From Micavibrio sp. (GTDB lineage: Bacteria; Pseudomonadota; Alphaproteobacteria; UBA9219), in the NCBI GenBank assembly GCA_020718105.1, contig DYDA01000013.1:1-58786 (forward strand): 58,786 bases of DNA, written 5' to 3'. Positions 46,185 through 55,618 of this stretch are shown one piece after another (position 1 is the first letter of the stretch; every line of letters starts with the position of its first letter). The translations under genes and the position numbers were made by a program. The notes beneath the pieces were generated by a model. The model did not search any database and was not told the DNA's origin. It was given only the letters and a program-made list of their open reading frames with translations.

Positions 46185-46322
46185 ATAAAAACGGTCTTTA
46201 AAAGACCCCTGTCTGTCACAACAGGCCGCAACCTTTAGGGCAAAAGCCCCCCTTCTGTCAACCATGGAAATCCATTATTTACAGGTTTTCAGGGGCTGCC
46301 CTAAGAAAAAGACCGCGCCACC

Positions 46323-48410
46323 CTACCGAACGCCCTTATCAAGGAAATGCTTAACATAGCGTTTGTCGGTTCCAAGGATATGATCGGTCAACCAGCTTCG
46401 CAAGAAGCTCATGACATCCTGACTTAAAACAGCCTGCCCGCTTTTGTACTTGGCCTGAACATCCAAAACGGTTTTCACCAGCTTTTCATGCTCGCGCTTA
46501 TGTTGCGGCGTTTCGGGATAATTCGTGCTGTCGAAGAACTTTTCCTCGTGCTTAAAATGCGTCGCCGTATAGTTGATAAGCTCGTCAAGGATCGGCCCCA
46601 TGACTTGCTTGGCCGTCCCCGCCCTAAAGCCCGCATAAAGCTCGTTCAGCATATCCACAAGACGCCTGTGCTGCGCATCGATGGAGGGGATGCCAAGCGT
46701 GAATTTTTCCGTCCACTCCATCAAAAGCTCTTTCTTTTCCTCACGAATTTTTGTCAAAAAGCCCACGACTTCAGCTTGCAGCGTTTCGGCATTCTTGGCC
46801 AAATCGGTAGAGGCGATAAGAACCTGCTCAGCCGCATCCCCTGTTGTCGTGGCCGCCTCGGTGACCGCCGCAATGCTTTGAGAAACCTCCCGCGTGCTGG
46901 CAGCGGCTTGTTGCACGTTTTGGGCAATCTCACGCGTGGCCTCGCCTTGCTGTCCCACCGATTCTTGAATCGTGGCCGAGATTTCTTGCACTTGCTCAAT
47001 AATGCCTTCGATGTGTTTGATGGCATCCACGGCGCGTTTGGTGTTCGCTTGCACACTGTTGATTTGCGCGCTGATTTCCTCGGTCGCCTTTGATGTTTGG
47101 TTGGCCAGATTTTTGACCTCACCCGCCACAACGGCAAAGCCCTTGCCCGCTTCACCCGCCCGCGCCGCCTCAATCGTGGCGTTAAGCGCAAGCAGGTTGG
47201 TTTGGCTGGCAATATCGTTAATCAGCTGCACGACGCCGCCAATCTTGTCCGTGGCCGCCACCAATTCCTGCACCAGCGCCGTCGTTTGCTGCGTTTCCTC
47301 TGCCGCTGTTTTCGAAATCGAAGCCGCCTGCCCAACCTGATGGGTAATCTCGCCAATGGACGCACTCAACTCTTCTGCCGCCGAGGCCACCGTCTGCACG
47401 TTATCGGTCGCCTGCGTTGAAGCTTCCCCAACATGCGCCGCTTGCTGCGAGGACTGTGCCGCCATTTCGGCCATACTTTGCGCTGTGCCTTGCATTTGGG
47501 TGGAAGACGACGACACAACACGCACAACGCCCATCACGCTGGCCTCAAACGCATCGGCCATTTCCTTGATTTCTTTTTTGCGCTGATCCGCTGATCTAAC
47601 AGCCGCTTGTTCCTGATCATGGCGCAACTCAGCCATCTGCTTGGCATTCTTTTTGAAAACCTCAACAGCGCGAGCCATCTCGCCCGTTTCGTCGTGACGA
47701 TCCAACCCCATCACCTCAAGGCTCAAATCGCCCGCCGCCAACCCATCCATCACTTTTGTAAGCGCTTTGATAGGCGTGACAATACTGCGCGAAGTCATCC
47801 ACCACAAAAGCGCACCAACAAAAAGGCTCAAAAGGCCGATGATATAAGTCCACTCGTTCAAACTTTCGATCCGCTCCATCGCCGAGGTGGCGCGTTTATC
47901 TGCCGCATCGCCATAAGATTGAAGAAGAAGAGCATTTACAGCATCAATCTTAGAAACCATCGAGGCAAGCGTCGCAATTTGATTTGCCACGGCGGGATCC
48001 AGCAAAGCTTCATTGCGCCCCTTGACGTTTTTCAATTTTTCGCTTTCACCTTCGTATTCCGTCAACAAGTCAATCGCTTTTTGAATCTGTTCTTTTCGTT
48101 GGGGATCAAGCGTCGAGGAAAGGAGCAAATCAAGAATCGTCCGCGTCTCACTCAACGCTTCCGTTGCCTTTTGACTGCGCGCTTCGTCGCCAGAGGCTCT
48201 ATAAGCCCAAAAGTTCATACGCGCTTTGTAAAAAGACGCGTTTGCAACATTCATTCGGTTTTCATTCTGAGCGCCACGAAGGGTCGCATCAACCAACTTT
48301 TGCGTGCCCTGTCCTTCGTAAATCGTATACCCGTTCAATCCGGCAATCATCAAGTTGAGAAGGCCAAAACTCAACATTAATCGCGCGGCGATCTTAAGGC
48401 GAGACAGCAT
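46323..48410 (-). CDS. Methyl-accepting chemotaxis protein with C-terminal bacteriohemerythrin domain
   Basis: A 695-residue chemoreceptor. It has a first membrane helix near residues 8-28, a helical periplasmic sensor with [12 protein letters not shown], and a second helix ([18 protein letters not shown]). HAMP ([20 protein letters not shown]) and a long signalling hairpin with [18 protein letters not shown] follow. The last 130 residues are a hemerythrin domain with all ligands: QH in [19 protein letters not shown] and HILGTD. It probably couples oxygen or redox state to motility or another kinase pathway. The ATG at 48410 has GGGAG upstream; a frame back to 48509 adds an unlikely extra hydrophobic run. 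No chemotaxis genes are near. Confidence 0.92.
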   Translation of the reverse strand: MLSRLKIAARLMLSFGLLNLMIAGLNGYTIYEGQGTQKLVDATLRGAQNENRMNVANASFYKARMNFWAYRASGDEARSQKATEALSETRTILDLLLSSTLDPQRKEQIQKAIDLLTEYEGESEKLKNVKGRNEALLDPAVANQIATLASMVSKIDAVNALLLQSYGDAADKRATSAMERIESLNEWTYIIGLLSLFVGALLWWMTSRSIVTPIKALTKVMDGLAAGDLSLEVMGLDRHDETGEMARAVEVFKKNAKQMAELRHDQEQAAVRSADQRKKEIKEMADAFEASVMGVVRVVSSSSTQMQGTAQSMAEMAAQSSQQAAHVGEASTQATDNVQTVASAAEELSASIGEITHQVGQAASISKTAAEETQQTTALVQELVAATDKIGGVVQLINDIASQTNLLALNATIEAARAGEAGKGFAVVAGEVKNLANQTSKATEEISAQINSVQANTKRAVDAIKHIEGIIEQVQEISATIQESVGQQGEATREIAQNVQQAAASTREVSQSIAAVTEAATTTGDAAEQVLIASTDLAKNAETLQAEVVGFLTKIREEKKELLMEWTEKFTLGIPSIDAQHRRLVDMLNELYAGFRAGTAKQVMGPILDELINYTATHFKHEEKFFDSTNYPETPQHKREHEKLVKTVLDVQAKYKSGQAVLSQDVMSFLRSWLTDHILGTDKRYVKHFLDKGVR

Positions 48411-48584
48411 GCGGAAACTCCCAAAAAAAAAGAAAGACGGGGATAAAAAAGAAAGAAATTTGATCGCGCAAGAACACGAATCACTTAACCCTACGAAAAG
48501 TGTGCCCACGCATGCCTAGGTTTGGCATAAGAGCCTTTAAGAAATTGTTAAGCATAAGGCCTTCCCCACGTCAAAGCCGCACCC

Positions 48585-48613
48585 CTTGAAAAGAGGCGGA
48601 AGGCTTCCTATCT
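48585..48613 (+). promoter_or_regulatory. RpoH-type heat-shock promoter of lon
   Basis: CTTG (48585-48588), an 18-base spacer and CCTATCT (48607-48613) match the alphaproteobacterial sigma-32 consensus (CTTG-N17/18-CYTATNT). The expected transcript start is about 90 bases before the lon ATG. The rest of the 303-base gap 48411-48713 contains no gene. Confidence 0.75.
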
Positions 48614-48713
48614 TAATCATGCCCTGTCCGCTTCCTTTTTTACTGTTTTTCAGTTCCGATTCAGGCATGATCACAAAAGTGATTTGGGGTGATTTGCGCC
48701 CCTTGAAAGGATA

Positions 48714-51137
48714 ATGCTTATGGTTGTTTCTTCTCCCGCTGGAGCGCTTTACCCTGTTTTGCCGCTTCGCGATATTGTCGTCTTTCCCCACATGATCGTC
48801 CCGCTGTTTGTGGGACGTGAGAAATCTGTGCGCGCGTTGGAAGACGTGATGCAAGAGGATAAGCATATCCTGCTTCTCACTCAAAAAGACGCCTCACAGG
48901 ACGATCCCAAGCAAAACGACTTGTATTTGCAAGGCACGATTGGCACCGTTTTGCAACTTTTGAAACTGCCTGACGGCACGGTCAAAGTGTTGGTTGAGGG
49001 GGGGGAGCGCGCGCGCGTCATACGCTTTACGGAAACGCCTGATTTCTTTCAAGCGTTTGCCGAACCTGTTGAGGAATACACGGGGGATAAGGCCGAGTTA
49101 GACGCGCTGTCGCGTGGCGTGGTTTCGCAGTTTGAACAATACATCAAGCTGAATAAAAAGATTCCGCCCGAAGTCATGGTCACGCTGGGGCAGATCGATA
49201 ATCCTACGCGGCTTGCGGACACCATCGCCTCGCATCTGGCGCTTAAAATCTCTGAAAAACAGGCGCTTCTTGAAATTCCTTCTGTCAATGATCGGCTGGA
49301 GAAAATCTTTGGCCATATGGAAGGCGAAATCGGCGTCTTGCAGGTCGAAAAACGCATCCGCACCCGTGTCAAAAAGCAGATGGAGAAAACCCAGCGCGAG
49401 TATTATTTGAATGAGCAAATGAAGGCCATTCAAAAAGAATTGGGCGATGGCGAAGACGGCAAGGACGAAATCTCTGAGCTGGAAGCCAAGATCAAAGAAA
49501 CAAAAATGACCAAGGAAGCCAGCGAAAAGGCTCTCTCTGAGCTGAAAAAGCTGCGCTCTATGTCGCCCATGTCGGCGGAAGCCACGGTGGTTCGCAACTA
49601 TCTTGATTGGATGCTGGCGATTCCTTGGCAAAAACGCACCAAAACGCGCCGCAACATCAAAGAAGCGCAAAAGATTCTGGACATCGATCACTTTGGCCTT
49701 GAGAAGGTTAAGGAACGTATCCTTGAGTATCTGGCTGTGCAGCAACGCCAAGGCAAGCTGAAAGGCCCCATCCTTTGCCTCGTCGGCCCTCCGGGCGTTG
49801 GTAAAACATCGCTTGGCAAATCGATTGCTCGTGCGACGGGACGCACCTTTGTTCGCATGTCGCTGGGCGGCGTGCGTGACGAATCCGAAGTGCGCGGCCA
49901 TCGCCGCACTTATATCGGCTCCATGCCCGGTAAAATCGTGCAAGGCATGAAGAAGGCCAAAGCCTCGAACCCGCTGTTCCTTTTGGATGAAGTGGACAAG
50001 CTTGGCTCTGATTGGCGCGGCGATCCGTCCTCAGCTTTGCTTGAGGTTCTGGATCCTGAACAAAACAACACGTTCAACGATCACTATCTTGAGGTTGATT
50101 ACGATTTGTCGGATGTGCTTTTCGTTTGCACAGCCAACTCGCTCAAGATGCCGCAACCGCTTCTTGATCGCATGGAGATCATCCGCCTGTCGGGTTATAC
50201 CGAGGACGAAAAAATCGAGATTGCGCAGCGCCATTTGCTGGCAAAGGTAATGAAGGAACACGGCCTTAAAAAAACAGAGTTCTCTATCTCTGAAGACTCG
50301 CTTCGCGACATCGTTCGCTATTACACCCGCGAGGCGGGCGTGCGTAGCCTTGAGCGTGAAATGGCGAAGTTGGCGCGTAAGGCGATTAAAGAAATCCTTG
50401 TCAAGACGACCAAGACGATCCACATCACGCGCCGCAATATCGAAAAGTATTTGGGCGTTAAAAAATTCCGCTTTGGCGAAGTTGAGGCTGACGATTTGGT
50501 CGGCGTGACCACGGGTCTTGCGTGGACCGAGGTGGGCGGCGAGCTTCTTTCCATCGAAGCCGTCGCGCTTCCGGGTAAGGGCAAGATCACGATCACGGGC
50601 AAGTTGGGCGACGTGATGCGCGAATCCGTTCAGGCGGCGGAAAGCTATGTCAAGGCGCGTGCGGCACAGTTTGGCATCACGCAAAACGTTCTTGAAAAGC
50701 GTGATATTCACGTTCACGTTCCTGAAGGCGCAACGCCCAAGGATGGCCCCAGCGCAGGCGTGGCGATGGTGACCTCCATCGTTTCTGTTCTGACGGGCAT
50801 TCCCATTCATAAGGATGTCGCGATGACGGGCGAAATCACGCTGCGCGGGCGCGTTTTGCCCATCGGCGGGCTTAAGGAAAAACTGCTGGCCGCTTTGCGC
50901 GGCGGCCTCACCACCGTTTGCATCCCCAAGGAGAATGAGCGCGATTTGGCCGAGATCCCCGACAACGTGAAGAAGGGTTTGAAGATCATCTTTATCGCGA
51001 CGGTGGATGAGGTTTTGAAGGTTGCCCTTATGCGGCCTCTCGTTCCCGTGGTGTGGGAAGATGACAGTGCCCTTGCGAACAAAGCCCTTGTCGTTCCAAA
51101 AGAAAAACAACCGGAAAGCAAGGGCCTGCGCCATTAA
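48714..51137 (+). CDS. lon: ATP-dependent protease Lon
   Basis: An 807-residue hexameric AAA+ serine protease for damaged and regulatory proteins. Domains in order: N-terminal substrate domain ([15 protein letters not shown]), coiled coil ([16 protein letters not shown]), AAA+ with Walker [10 protein letters not shown] (about 358-366) and Walker B FLLDEVDK, and protease with [11 protein letters not shown] (catalytic Ser about 680) and [10 protein letters not shown] (catalytic Lys about 721). Length is standard for LonA. The ATG has AAAGGATA upstream; a second ATG two codons later is possible. hupB follows, as in most alphaproteobacteria. Confidence 0.97.
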   Translation: MLMVVSSPAGALYPVLPLRDIVVFPHMIVPLFVGREKSVRALEDVMQEDKHILLLTQKDASQDDPKQNDLYLQGTIGTVLQLLKLPDGTVKVLVEGGERARVIRFTETPDFFQAFAEPVEEYTGDKAELDALSRGVVSQFEQYIKLNKKIPPEVMVTLGQIDNPTRLADTIASHLALKISEKQALLEIPSVNDRLEKIFGHMEGEIGVLQVEKRIRTRVKKQMEKTQREYYLNEQMKAIQKELGDGEDGKDEISELEAKIKETKMTKEASEKALSELKKLRSMSPMSAEATVVRNYLDWMLAIPWQKRTKTRRNIKEAQKILDIDHFGLEKVKERILEYLAVQQRQGKLKGPILCLVGPPGVGKTSLGKSIARATGRTFVRMSLGGVRDESEVRGHRRTYIGSMPGKIVQGMKKAKASNPLFLLDEVDKLGSDWRGDPSSALLEVLDPEQNNTFNDHYLEVDYDLSDVLFVCTANSLKMPQPLLDRMEIIRLSGYTEDEKIEIAQRHLLAKVMKEHGLKKTEFSISEDSLRDIVRYYTREAGVRSLEREMAKLARKAIKEILVKTTKTIHITRRNIEKYLGVKKFRFGEVEADDLVGVTTGLAWTEVGGELLSIEAVALPGKGKITITGKLGDVMRESVQAAESYVKARAAQFGITQNVLEKRDIHVHVPEGATPKDGPSAGVAMVTSIVSVLTGIPIHKDVAMTGEITLRGRVLPIGGLKEKLLAALRGGLTTVCIPKENERDLAEIPDNVKKGLKIIFIATVDEVLKVALMRPLVPVVWEDDSALANKALVVPKEKQPESKGLRH

Positions 51138-51205
51138 TCCTTGCTTATAAAAAGGAGGAGACAAAAAGAACGGCGGAAAAGCTTGTTTTTTAACCCTTCC
51201 AAGGA

Positions 51206-51235
51206 TTGACACGCAAAACCAACAGTGCCTAGAGT
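51206..51235 (+). promoter_or_regulatory. Sigma-70 promoter of hupB
   Basis: TTGACA (51206-51211) and CTAGAG/TAGAGT (51229-51235) with 17-18 bases between, about 95 bases before the hupB start. It would give hupB its own transcript separate from heat-shock lon. Confidence 0.65.
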
Positions 51236-51330
51236 CTATCTTCTATGAAGGGCCTCGTCGCAAGATTGAACGGTTAAGGCCAAAAATCTTGCCGCAAGAG
51301 CCGCACTCTAACGAAGGGGAGAACACCGCC

Positions 51331-51630
51331 GTGAACAAGAACGAATTTATTGCCGCCGTTGCTGACAGCAAGGCGCTGGCTAAGCTGGATTTGTCAAAGA
51401 CCGCCGTGGCCACCATCATCGATGCTGTGCTTGATACGATTGAGGGTTCCTTGAAGAAAGGCGACGAAGTTCGCCTTGTCGGCTTTGGTAATTTTTATGT
51501 TGCTAAACGTGCAGCGTCCAAGGGACGCAACCCGCGCACGGGGGAGCCTATTGCCATCAAGGCCTCAAAGCTGCCCAAGTTCCGCGCAGGAAAGCAGTTG
51601 AAGGACACCGTGAACGGCACAAAGAAATAA
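51331..51630 (+). CDS. hupB: DNA-binding protein HU
   Basis: A 99-residue nucleoid protein of the HU/IHF family: NKNEFIAAVADSKALAKLDLSK, then GDEVRLVGFGNFYVAKRAASKGRNPRTGEPIAIKASKLPKFRAGKQLKD with the conserved RNPRTGE DNA-binding arm. The GTG at 51331 has GAAGGGGAG nine bases upstream and starts the canonical N-terminus; a frame from 51289 adds 14 unrelated residues. The arm type points to HU rather than IHF. Confidence 0.95.
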   Translation: MNKNEFIAAVADSKALAKLDLSKTAVATIIDAVLDTIEGSLKKGDEVRLVGFGNFYVAKRAASKGRNPRTGEPIAIKASKLPKFRAGKQLKDTVNGTKK

Positions 51631-51658
51631 GCCTTTAAAGATGAGATAAGAAACGCTA

Positions 51659-51703
51659 CCCACGGATCCCCTTTGCGAAAGCAGGCGGGATCCGTGGTCG
51701 TTT
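51659..51703 (+). terminator. Hairpin terminator after hupB
   Basis: A CCACGGATCCC / GGGATCCGTGG stem (51660-51670 with 51687-51697) with a 16-base loop is followed by TCGTTTT. It lies 30 bases after the hupB stop. The T run is short, so termination may be partial. Confidence 0.65.
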
Positions 51704-51819
51704 TGGCGGTTGGTTGGTGGGGGATGAGGCTTGGGGCAAGTTTTTGGATTTAAGGCTCAAAACGAACGAAATAAAGCTGTATTTCTTCTCAAAATTTGCT
51801 AACAAGAACGCCGTGGTAG

Positions 51820-51894
51820 GGGCAGTTAGCTCAGCGGTAGAGCATCTCGTTTACACCGAGAGGGTCGGGGGTTCGAAACCCTCACTGCCTACCA
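51820..51894 (+). tRNA. tRNA-Val (TAC)
   Basis: A 75-base cloverleaf. The anticodon arm CTCGT-TTACACC-style loop shows anticodon TAC, the D-arm is GCTCAGCGGTAGAGC and the T-arm GGGGGTTCGAAACCCTC. The acceptor pairs with one G-U, the discriminator is A and CCA is encoded. It follows hupB as in other alphaproteobacteria. Its 3' part is the attachment region of the adjacent small island. Confidence 0.97.
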
Positions 51895-51903
51895 AACAAA
51901 CAG

Positions 51904-51926
51904 CCGACCCTTTGGGTCGGTTTTTT
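51904..51926 (+). terminator. Rho-independent terminator after tRNA-Val
   Basis: CCGACCC-TTT-GGGTCGG followed by six T, ten bases after the tRNA CCA end. A longer inverted frame (ACCAAACAAACA / TTTTGTTTGGT) surrounds it. Confidence 0.9.
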
Positions 51927-51987
51927 GTTTGGTAAGTGATGGTTTTTGAATCCCATAAGGGGGTTCGACGACGAGCCATTCAATCAG

Positions 51988-52013
51988 GCGTTCGCAGGCG
52001 TGCATGCGAACGC
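51988..52013. other. 9-bp stem hairpin inside the island
   Basis: GCGTTCGCA and TGCGAACGC form a perfect stem around an 8-base loop, 20 bases after a partial copy of the island edge sequence (GGGGGTTCGACGACGAG at 51959-51975). It could be an arm-type or recombinase-binding site, or part of a decayed gene. Between the tRNA terminator and 52126 I see no convincing gene. Confidence 0.4.
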
Positions 52014-52126
52014 ATAAAATACAAAACCCATGGCGAAGACGCCGCGCAGCCGCGACCAGTCCGGCGTAGCTGCGAAGCAGCGAAGACGGAAGCGGCAAGC
52101 AAAACCCTCACTGCCATTTATGCAAA

Positions 52127-52792
52127 CTATCGTAAGCTAAACAACGGTTTTGAAAAACTGAGTGTGGAAGATGCTGCTTGGTATCTAGGGGCACACATTC
52201 GCAACCCTAGAGAATTTTTCTTCGGTTGAATGGCGTGTGGAGCAAAGCCACCATCGGCTCGGATTTCATTGCACAGAACGTCGCAACTTTTTGTCGTTAT
52301 AAGTCGAATGCGTTCGGGTGGTATCTCGGTAAAACACAAGACCTCCGGTATATGATGGGAAAGCTTTTGTTTAATGTAGGAGGATAAGCGAACTGAGCTA
52401 TTCCAGTAGTCCCTTTTTGACTGCATCAGTGTTGCTTCATCGGTTTCATTCCCCCCCCGATACTCTGCCCTTATATTTGGCGAATAATCGGCAACGCGGA
52501 CATCATCGCTAGCAGAAAGTGTTATCTCAAGCAGTGAGATTGTTTCCCCAATATCTTGTAAGACTGTTTCAAGTAGCGGTTCGTCATAATGAAAAGTATT
52601 CTCACACCAGCTGTGATCCATGGGGTCTAAAAGACCAAAAACTGCCCCTTCGGTTGCCTCTGGCAAACCCATTGCATACCCCAATGAAAGTGAAATGACG
52701 CGCTTCTTAGGCACAAGACCTGCCTTGGCATTATCTCTGTTTCCAAAAATTCTGGTTAACCGCTCTGCATTTGTGTAATGATAAAATTTCAT
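52127..52792 (-). CDS. Unknown protein with N-terminal FYHYT motif, on the tRNA-Val island
   Basis: A 221-residue protein beginning MKFYHYTNAERLTRIF, then AVFGLLDPMDHSWCENTFHYDEPLLETVL and ISLLEITLSASDDVRVADYS. An initial aromatic-His-Tyr-Thr strand followed by a helix with a Leu..Ile pattern resembles the start of several ADP-ribosyltransferase-like and DUF4433/DUF2971-like families, but I cannot assign one. Two further Glu-containing strands (EITLSAS and CFTEIPPE) could complete an H-Y-E site. The C-terminus after about residue 195 runs into island junk and may be replaced. The ATG has no strong ribosome site. AT-rich codon use supports transfer. Confidence 0.6.
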   Translation of the reverse strand: MKFYHYTNAERLTRIFGNRDNAKAGLVPKKRVISLSLGYAMGLPEATEGAVFGLLDPMDHSWCENTFHYDEPLLETVLQDIGETISLLEITLSASDDVRVADYSPNIRAEYRGGNETDEATLMQSKRDYWNSSVRLSSYIKQKLSHHIPEVLCFTEIPPERIRLITTKSCDVLCNEIRADGGFAPHAIQPKKNSLGLRMCAPRYQAASSTLSFSKPLFSLR

Positions 52793-53044
52793 GAATTAAT
52801 ATTATCAGAACAGTTCGAAAGTAATTACTAAAATCGATCAGGAAGCTAAACCGTACCCCGGAATTTTGGTTCGTATCAATATAGTTAGCAAGCCTTGCTT
52901 CTACCAGCATTGTTTCTATTGAACCATCTTTCCTTTTACACCGAGAGGGTCGGGGGTTCGATGACGAGAGCCACTCACTCACCCATGCAAGGTACAGCTT
53001 GAGCGCGGCGCAGGCTGCCGCGCAGAGTCCATTGTTTCGTGTGA

Positions 53045-53746
53045 TTAAAGCAACCCCAACGCCTTAAAACTCGCCACCTCATCGCGTCCCACAATAAGAT
53101 GATCGTGAATCGCGATGTCCAGCGGTTTACAAGCCGCCACAATCTCACGCGTCATTTGAATATCGGCCTTGCTGGGCGTCACGTCGCCGCTGGGATGATT
53201 ATGCGCCAAAACCAAGGCTCCTGCGCCGACTTCAAGAGCGCGCTGCACAATCTCACGTGGGTACACGGGCGTGTGATCAATTGTGCCACGTTGCTGCACT
53301 TCCTCGGCGATCAGGCGGTTGCGGCGATCCAAAAACAACAGGCGAAACTGCTCCTTCGCCTCGTGCGCCATCGCGGCGCGGCAATAGTCCACGACACGTT
53401 GCCATGTGTCCAAAACAGGGCGATCCATAATGGTCGATTTCAACCCGCGCCGTGAGGAAGCGCTGACGGTTTTGATCAAACAAATCGCATTATCACTAAG
53501 GCCAAAAGCGCGAAGTCTTTCAGGTGGCGCGTTCAAAAGACTCCACAAGCCATCAAACTCATCCAAAAGTTTTTTGGCGAGGGGCTTCACGTCGCGGCGA
53601 GGAATCGCCGCAAACAGAAGCACCTCTAGCAATTCGTAATCCTTCAGAGCCTCTGCGCCTGCCTCTAACAGCCGCGCGCGCAAACGATCCCGATGCCCTT
53701 CATAGTGGGGTTTGACACGAGGCGGTTTGCGCGGCGCCGTCTCCAT
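53045..53746 (-). CDS. radC: RadC family protein (JAMM/MPN+ metalloprotein)
   Basis: A 233-residue protein. The helix-hairpin-helix N-terminus (ALKDYELLEVLLFAAIPRRDVKPLAKKLL) is followed by the JAMM site: EEVQQRGTIDHTPVYPREIVQRALEVGAGALVLAHNHPSGDVTPSKAD, which gives the Glu, the HxH pair and the Asp. The family was named for DNA repair, but its actual role is uncertain and is often linked to mobile DNA. It starts three bases after the map stop, a common alphaproteobacterial pairing. Confidence 0.92.
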   Translation of the reverse strand: METAPRKPPRVKPHYEGHRDRLRARLLEAGAEALKDYELLEVLLFAAIPRRDVKPLAKKLLDEFDGLWSLLNAPPERLRAFGLSDNAICLIKTVSASSRRGLKSTIMDRPVLDTWQRVVDYCRAAMAHEAKEQFRLLFLDRRNRLIAEEVQQRGTIDHTPVYPREIVQRALEVGAGALVLAHNHPSGDVTPSKADIQMTREIVAACKPLDIAIHDHLIVGRDEVASFKALGLL

Positions 53747-53749
53747 CCA

Positions 53750-54568
53750 TCACGCCCCTTCATACGGCGGGCAATGCCAGCCTTTGGGCGAGGCCGTGAA
53801 AATCTCATAGCCCGTTTCCGTCACCGCCAAAGAATGCTCAAACTGCGCGGTAAGAGAGCGATCCTTCGTCACCGCCGTCCAGCCATCGGGCAGAACCTTG
53901 ACCGCGAACTTGCCCGCGTTGATCATCGGCTCAATCGTCAGAAACATGCCTGCACGAAGCGCCGGCCCCTGCCCTGCGCGCCCATAATGCAACACAGACG
54001 GCGCGGTGTGAAACACGCGACCAAGGCCATGCCCGCAAAAATCGCGCACAACGGAAAAACCAAAAGGCTCGGCATAGGACTGAATCGCATGGCCGATATC
54101 CCCCAGCGTCGCGCCATCCCGCACCACGCCGATGCCGCGCATCATCGCCTCATACGTCACTTCAACAAGGCGCTGGGCTTTCAACGCGATTTTATCGCCA
54201 ACGTAAAACATGCGGCTGGTGTCGCCATACCAGCCGTCAAGGATCACCGTCACATCAATGTTCGCAATGTCGCCGTTTTTCAGCTTTCGATCACTGGGGA
54301 TGCCGTGGCACACGACTTCGTTGAGCGAAATGCACGTCGCCTTGGGATAGCCCCGATAGCCCAAAGGCGCCGACACTGCGCCATGATCGCGCGTGAACGC
54401 ATCACACAAATCATTCAGAAAGTCCGTCGTCACATCAGGCTGCACAAAGGGCGTGATGTAATCCAAGACTTCCGCCGCCAACCGCCCCGCCTTACGCATG
54501 CCCTCAAACGCCTGCGCATCATGGCACTTGATCGTGCCCCCGTCTTCGCTTTCGCCCTGTTCGTTCAT
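53750..54568 (-). CDS. map: Methionine aminopeptidase, type I
   Basis: A 272-residue enzyme that removes the initiator methionine from new proteins. The di-metal ligands are visible: Asp pair in VTVILDGWYGDTSRMF, His in CGHGLGRVFHTAPSVLHYG, and Glu in FLTIEPMI and QFEHSLAVTETG. The substrate His is in EVVCHGIPSDRKL. The ATG at 54568 begins with a short acidic leader. It is divergent from the SirB1-type gene; the 173-base gap between has no visible gene. Confidence 0.95.
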   Translation of the reverse strand: MNEQGESEDGGTIKCHDAQAFEGMRKAGRLAAEVLDYITPFVQPDVTTDFLNDLCDAFTRDHGAVSAPLGYRGYPKATCISLNEVVCHGIPSDRKLKNGDIANIDVTVILDGWYGDTSRMFYVGDKIALKAQRLVEVTYEAMMRGIGVVRDGATLGDIGHAIQSYAEPFGFSVVRDFCGHGLGRVFHTAPSVLHYGRAGQGPALRAGMFLTIEPMINAGKFAVKVLPDGWTAVTKDRSLTAQFEHSLAVTETGYEIFTASPKGWHCPPYEGA

Positions 54569-54741
54569 ACCGCGCCCTAACCCTCAATAAATCGTCTCCA
54601 AAAACTGAGAATCAGGATAATCGGAAAAAGCAGCCAGCGCCACCCCTCACCCAAACACCAACAAAAAAGGCCTCGCGCTGCCACGAAGCCCTCGCCTCTT
54701 TCCCGATTCCTTTTTTCCTTAAACTGGGGTAAAGTGATTCG

Positions 54742-55599
54742 ATGAATTCTCAACAAGAATCACTTCGCATTTTGCGCCGCGCAGGAGAAAGAGAGGGAGG
54801 CTCCCTCTCTTTGGGCGAAGCCGCGCTTGCTTTAGCCTCATTGGAAAAACAGGGCGCAGACCTTACCCCCTATCGTCAACATTTGGCGGTGCTTATCGAA
54901 CAAGTGCGCTCTGGCGGCACAGCCACGACGCTTGACACCCAACTGCAACGCTTGCGCCATGTTTTGGTCGTGCAAAATAAATATCAGGGCGACGACAATC
55001 ACAACGAAGACCCCCGCACCACCAACTTGATGGACACCATCGATCGTCGGCGCGGCTCCCCCGTTATGCTGGGGATCATTTATCTTCACGTCGCAACGGC
55101 CATGGGGTGGGCCATGACGGGGCTTGATCTTTCCGGCCATTTTTTGTTGCGCCTATCAGCGCGGGATGGGCAGGTTGTCATTGATCCTTTTCGCGCAGGG
55201 CAAACCTGTCAACTTGAAGAGGCAGGCGACTATTTTATTGACGATGAGGAAAGCTTGCTTGAAGAAGAGAGGCGTCACCCCACATTGCTCGATTTATCCT
55301 CAGAACTTCTTACGCCGCTCAACAGCCGCGAGATTTTGTTGCGTCTTCAACATGCCGTGAAGCGCCGCCTTCTTTCGCAAGATCGCGTAGAGGCCGCCAT
55401 CGCCACCTTGCAAGGCATGATCCTTTTTGCCCCGCGCCATCAGGATTTGTGGAAAGAGTTGGGCTACCTACAGGCCGAGCGCGGCCATCTTCGCGCCGCG
55501 ATTACCGCGCTGGAAGTCGTCAAAGACCTTGCCTCCGATCCCCTTCCCGCTCAGCAAACCGATGTGATGCTGCGCGAGCTTCGCTGGCGGCTGAATTAA
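54742..55599 (+). CDS. SirB1-family transglutaminase-like protein with TPR tail
   Basis: A 285-residue cytoplasmic protein. The core NLMDTIDRRRGSPVMLGIIYLHVATAMGW and LSGHFLLRL match the transglutaminase-like SirB1 family, which lacks a clear Cys nucleophile here (the place holds Pro-Val). The C-terminal third has two TPR-like helical pairs (RVEAAIATLQGMILFAPRHQDLWKELGYLQAERGHL). Function is unknown in all species; related proteins are linked to regulation. The ATG follows GGGGTAAAGTG. The metallopeptidase gene starts 19 bases later and is probably co-transcribed. Confidence 0.85.
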   Translation: MNSQQESLRILRRAGEREGGSLSLGEAALALASLEKQGADLTPYRQHLAVLIEQVRSGGTATTLDTQLQRLRHVLVVQNKYQGDDNHNEDPRTTNLMDTIDRRRGSPVMLGIIYLHVATAMGWAMTGLDLSGHFLLRLSARDGQVVIDPFRAGQTCQLEEAGDYFIDDEESLLEEERRHPTLLDLSSELLTPLNSREILLRLQHAVKRRLLSQDRVEAAIATLQGMILFAPRHQDLWKELGYLQAERGHLRAAITALEVVKDLASDPLPAQQTDVMLRELRWRLN

Positions 55600-55618
55600 G
55601 CAAAAGACGAAAAAGCGC

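Larger units (their letters stand above)
51850..52961. mobile_element. 1.1-kb island bounded by 27-bp direct repeats of tRNA-Val
   Basis: The 27 bases 51850-51876 (anticodon loop to T-loop of tRNA-Val) are repeated exactly at 52935-52961, the classical outcome of tyrosine-recombinase insertion at a tRNA. The enclosed DNA carries one unknown gene on the minus strand and no integrase. Its middle part looks richer in AT than the surroundings. It is either the remnant of a larger island or a minimal element mobilised in trans. Confidence 0.78.

Noticed and set aside
51936-52229. 97-codon plus-strand frame after tRNA-Val
   Set aside because: It runs through a terminator edge, the hairpin and tRNA fragments, is full of Arg, and overlaps the unknown gene on the other strand; it looks like chance coding in island debris.
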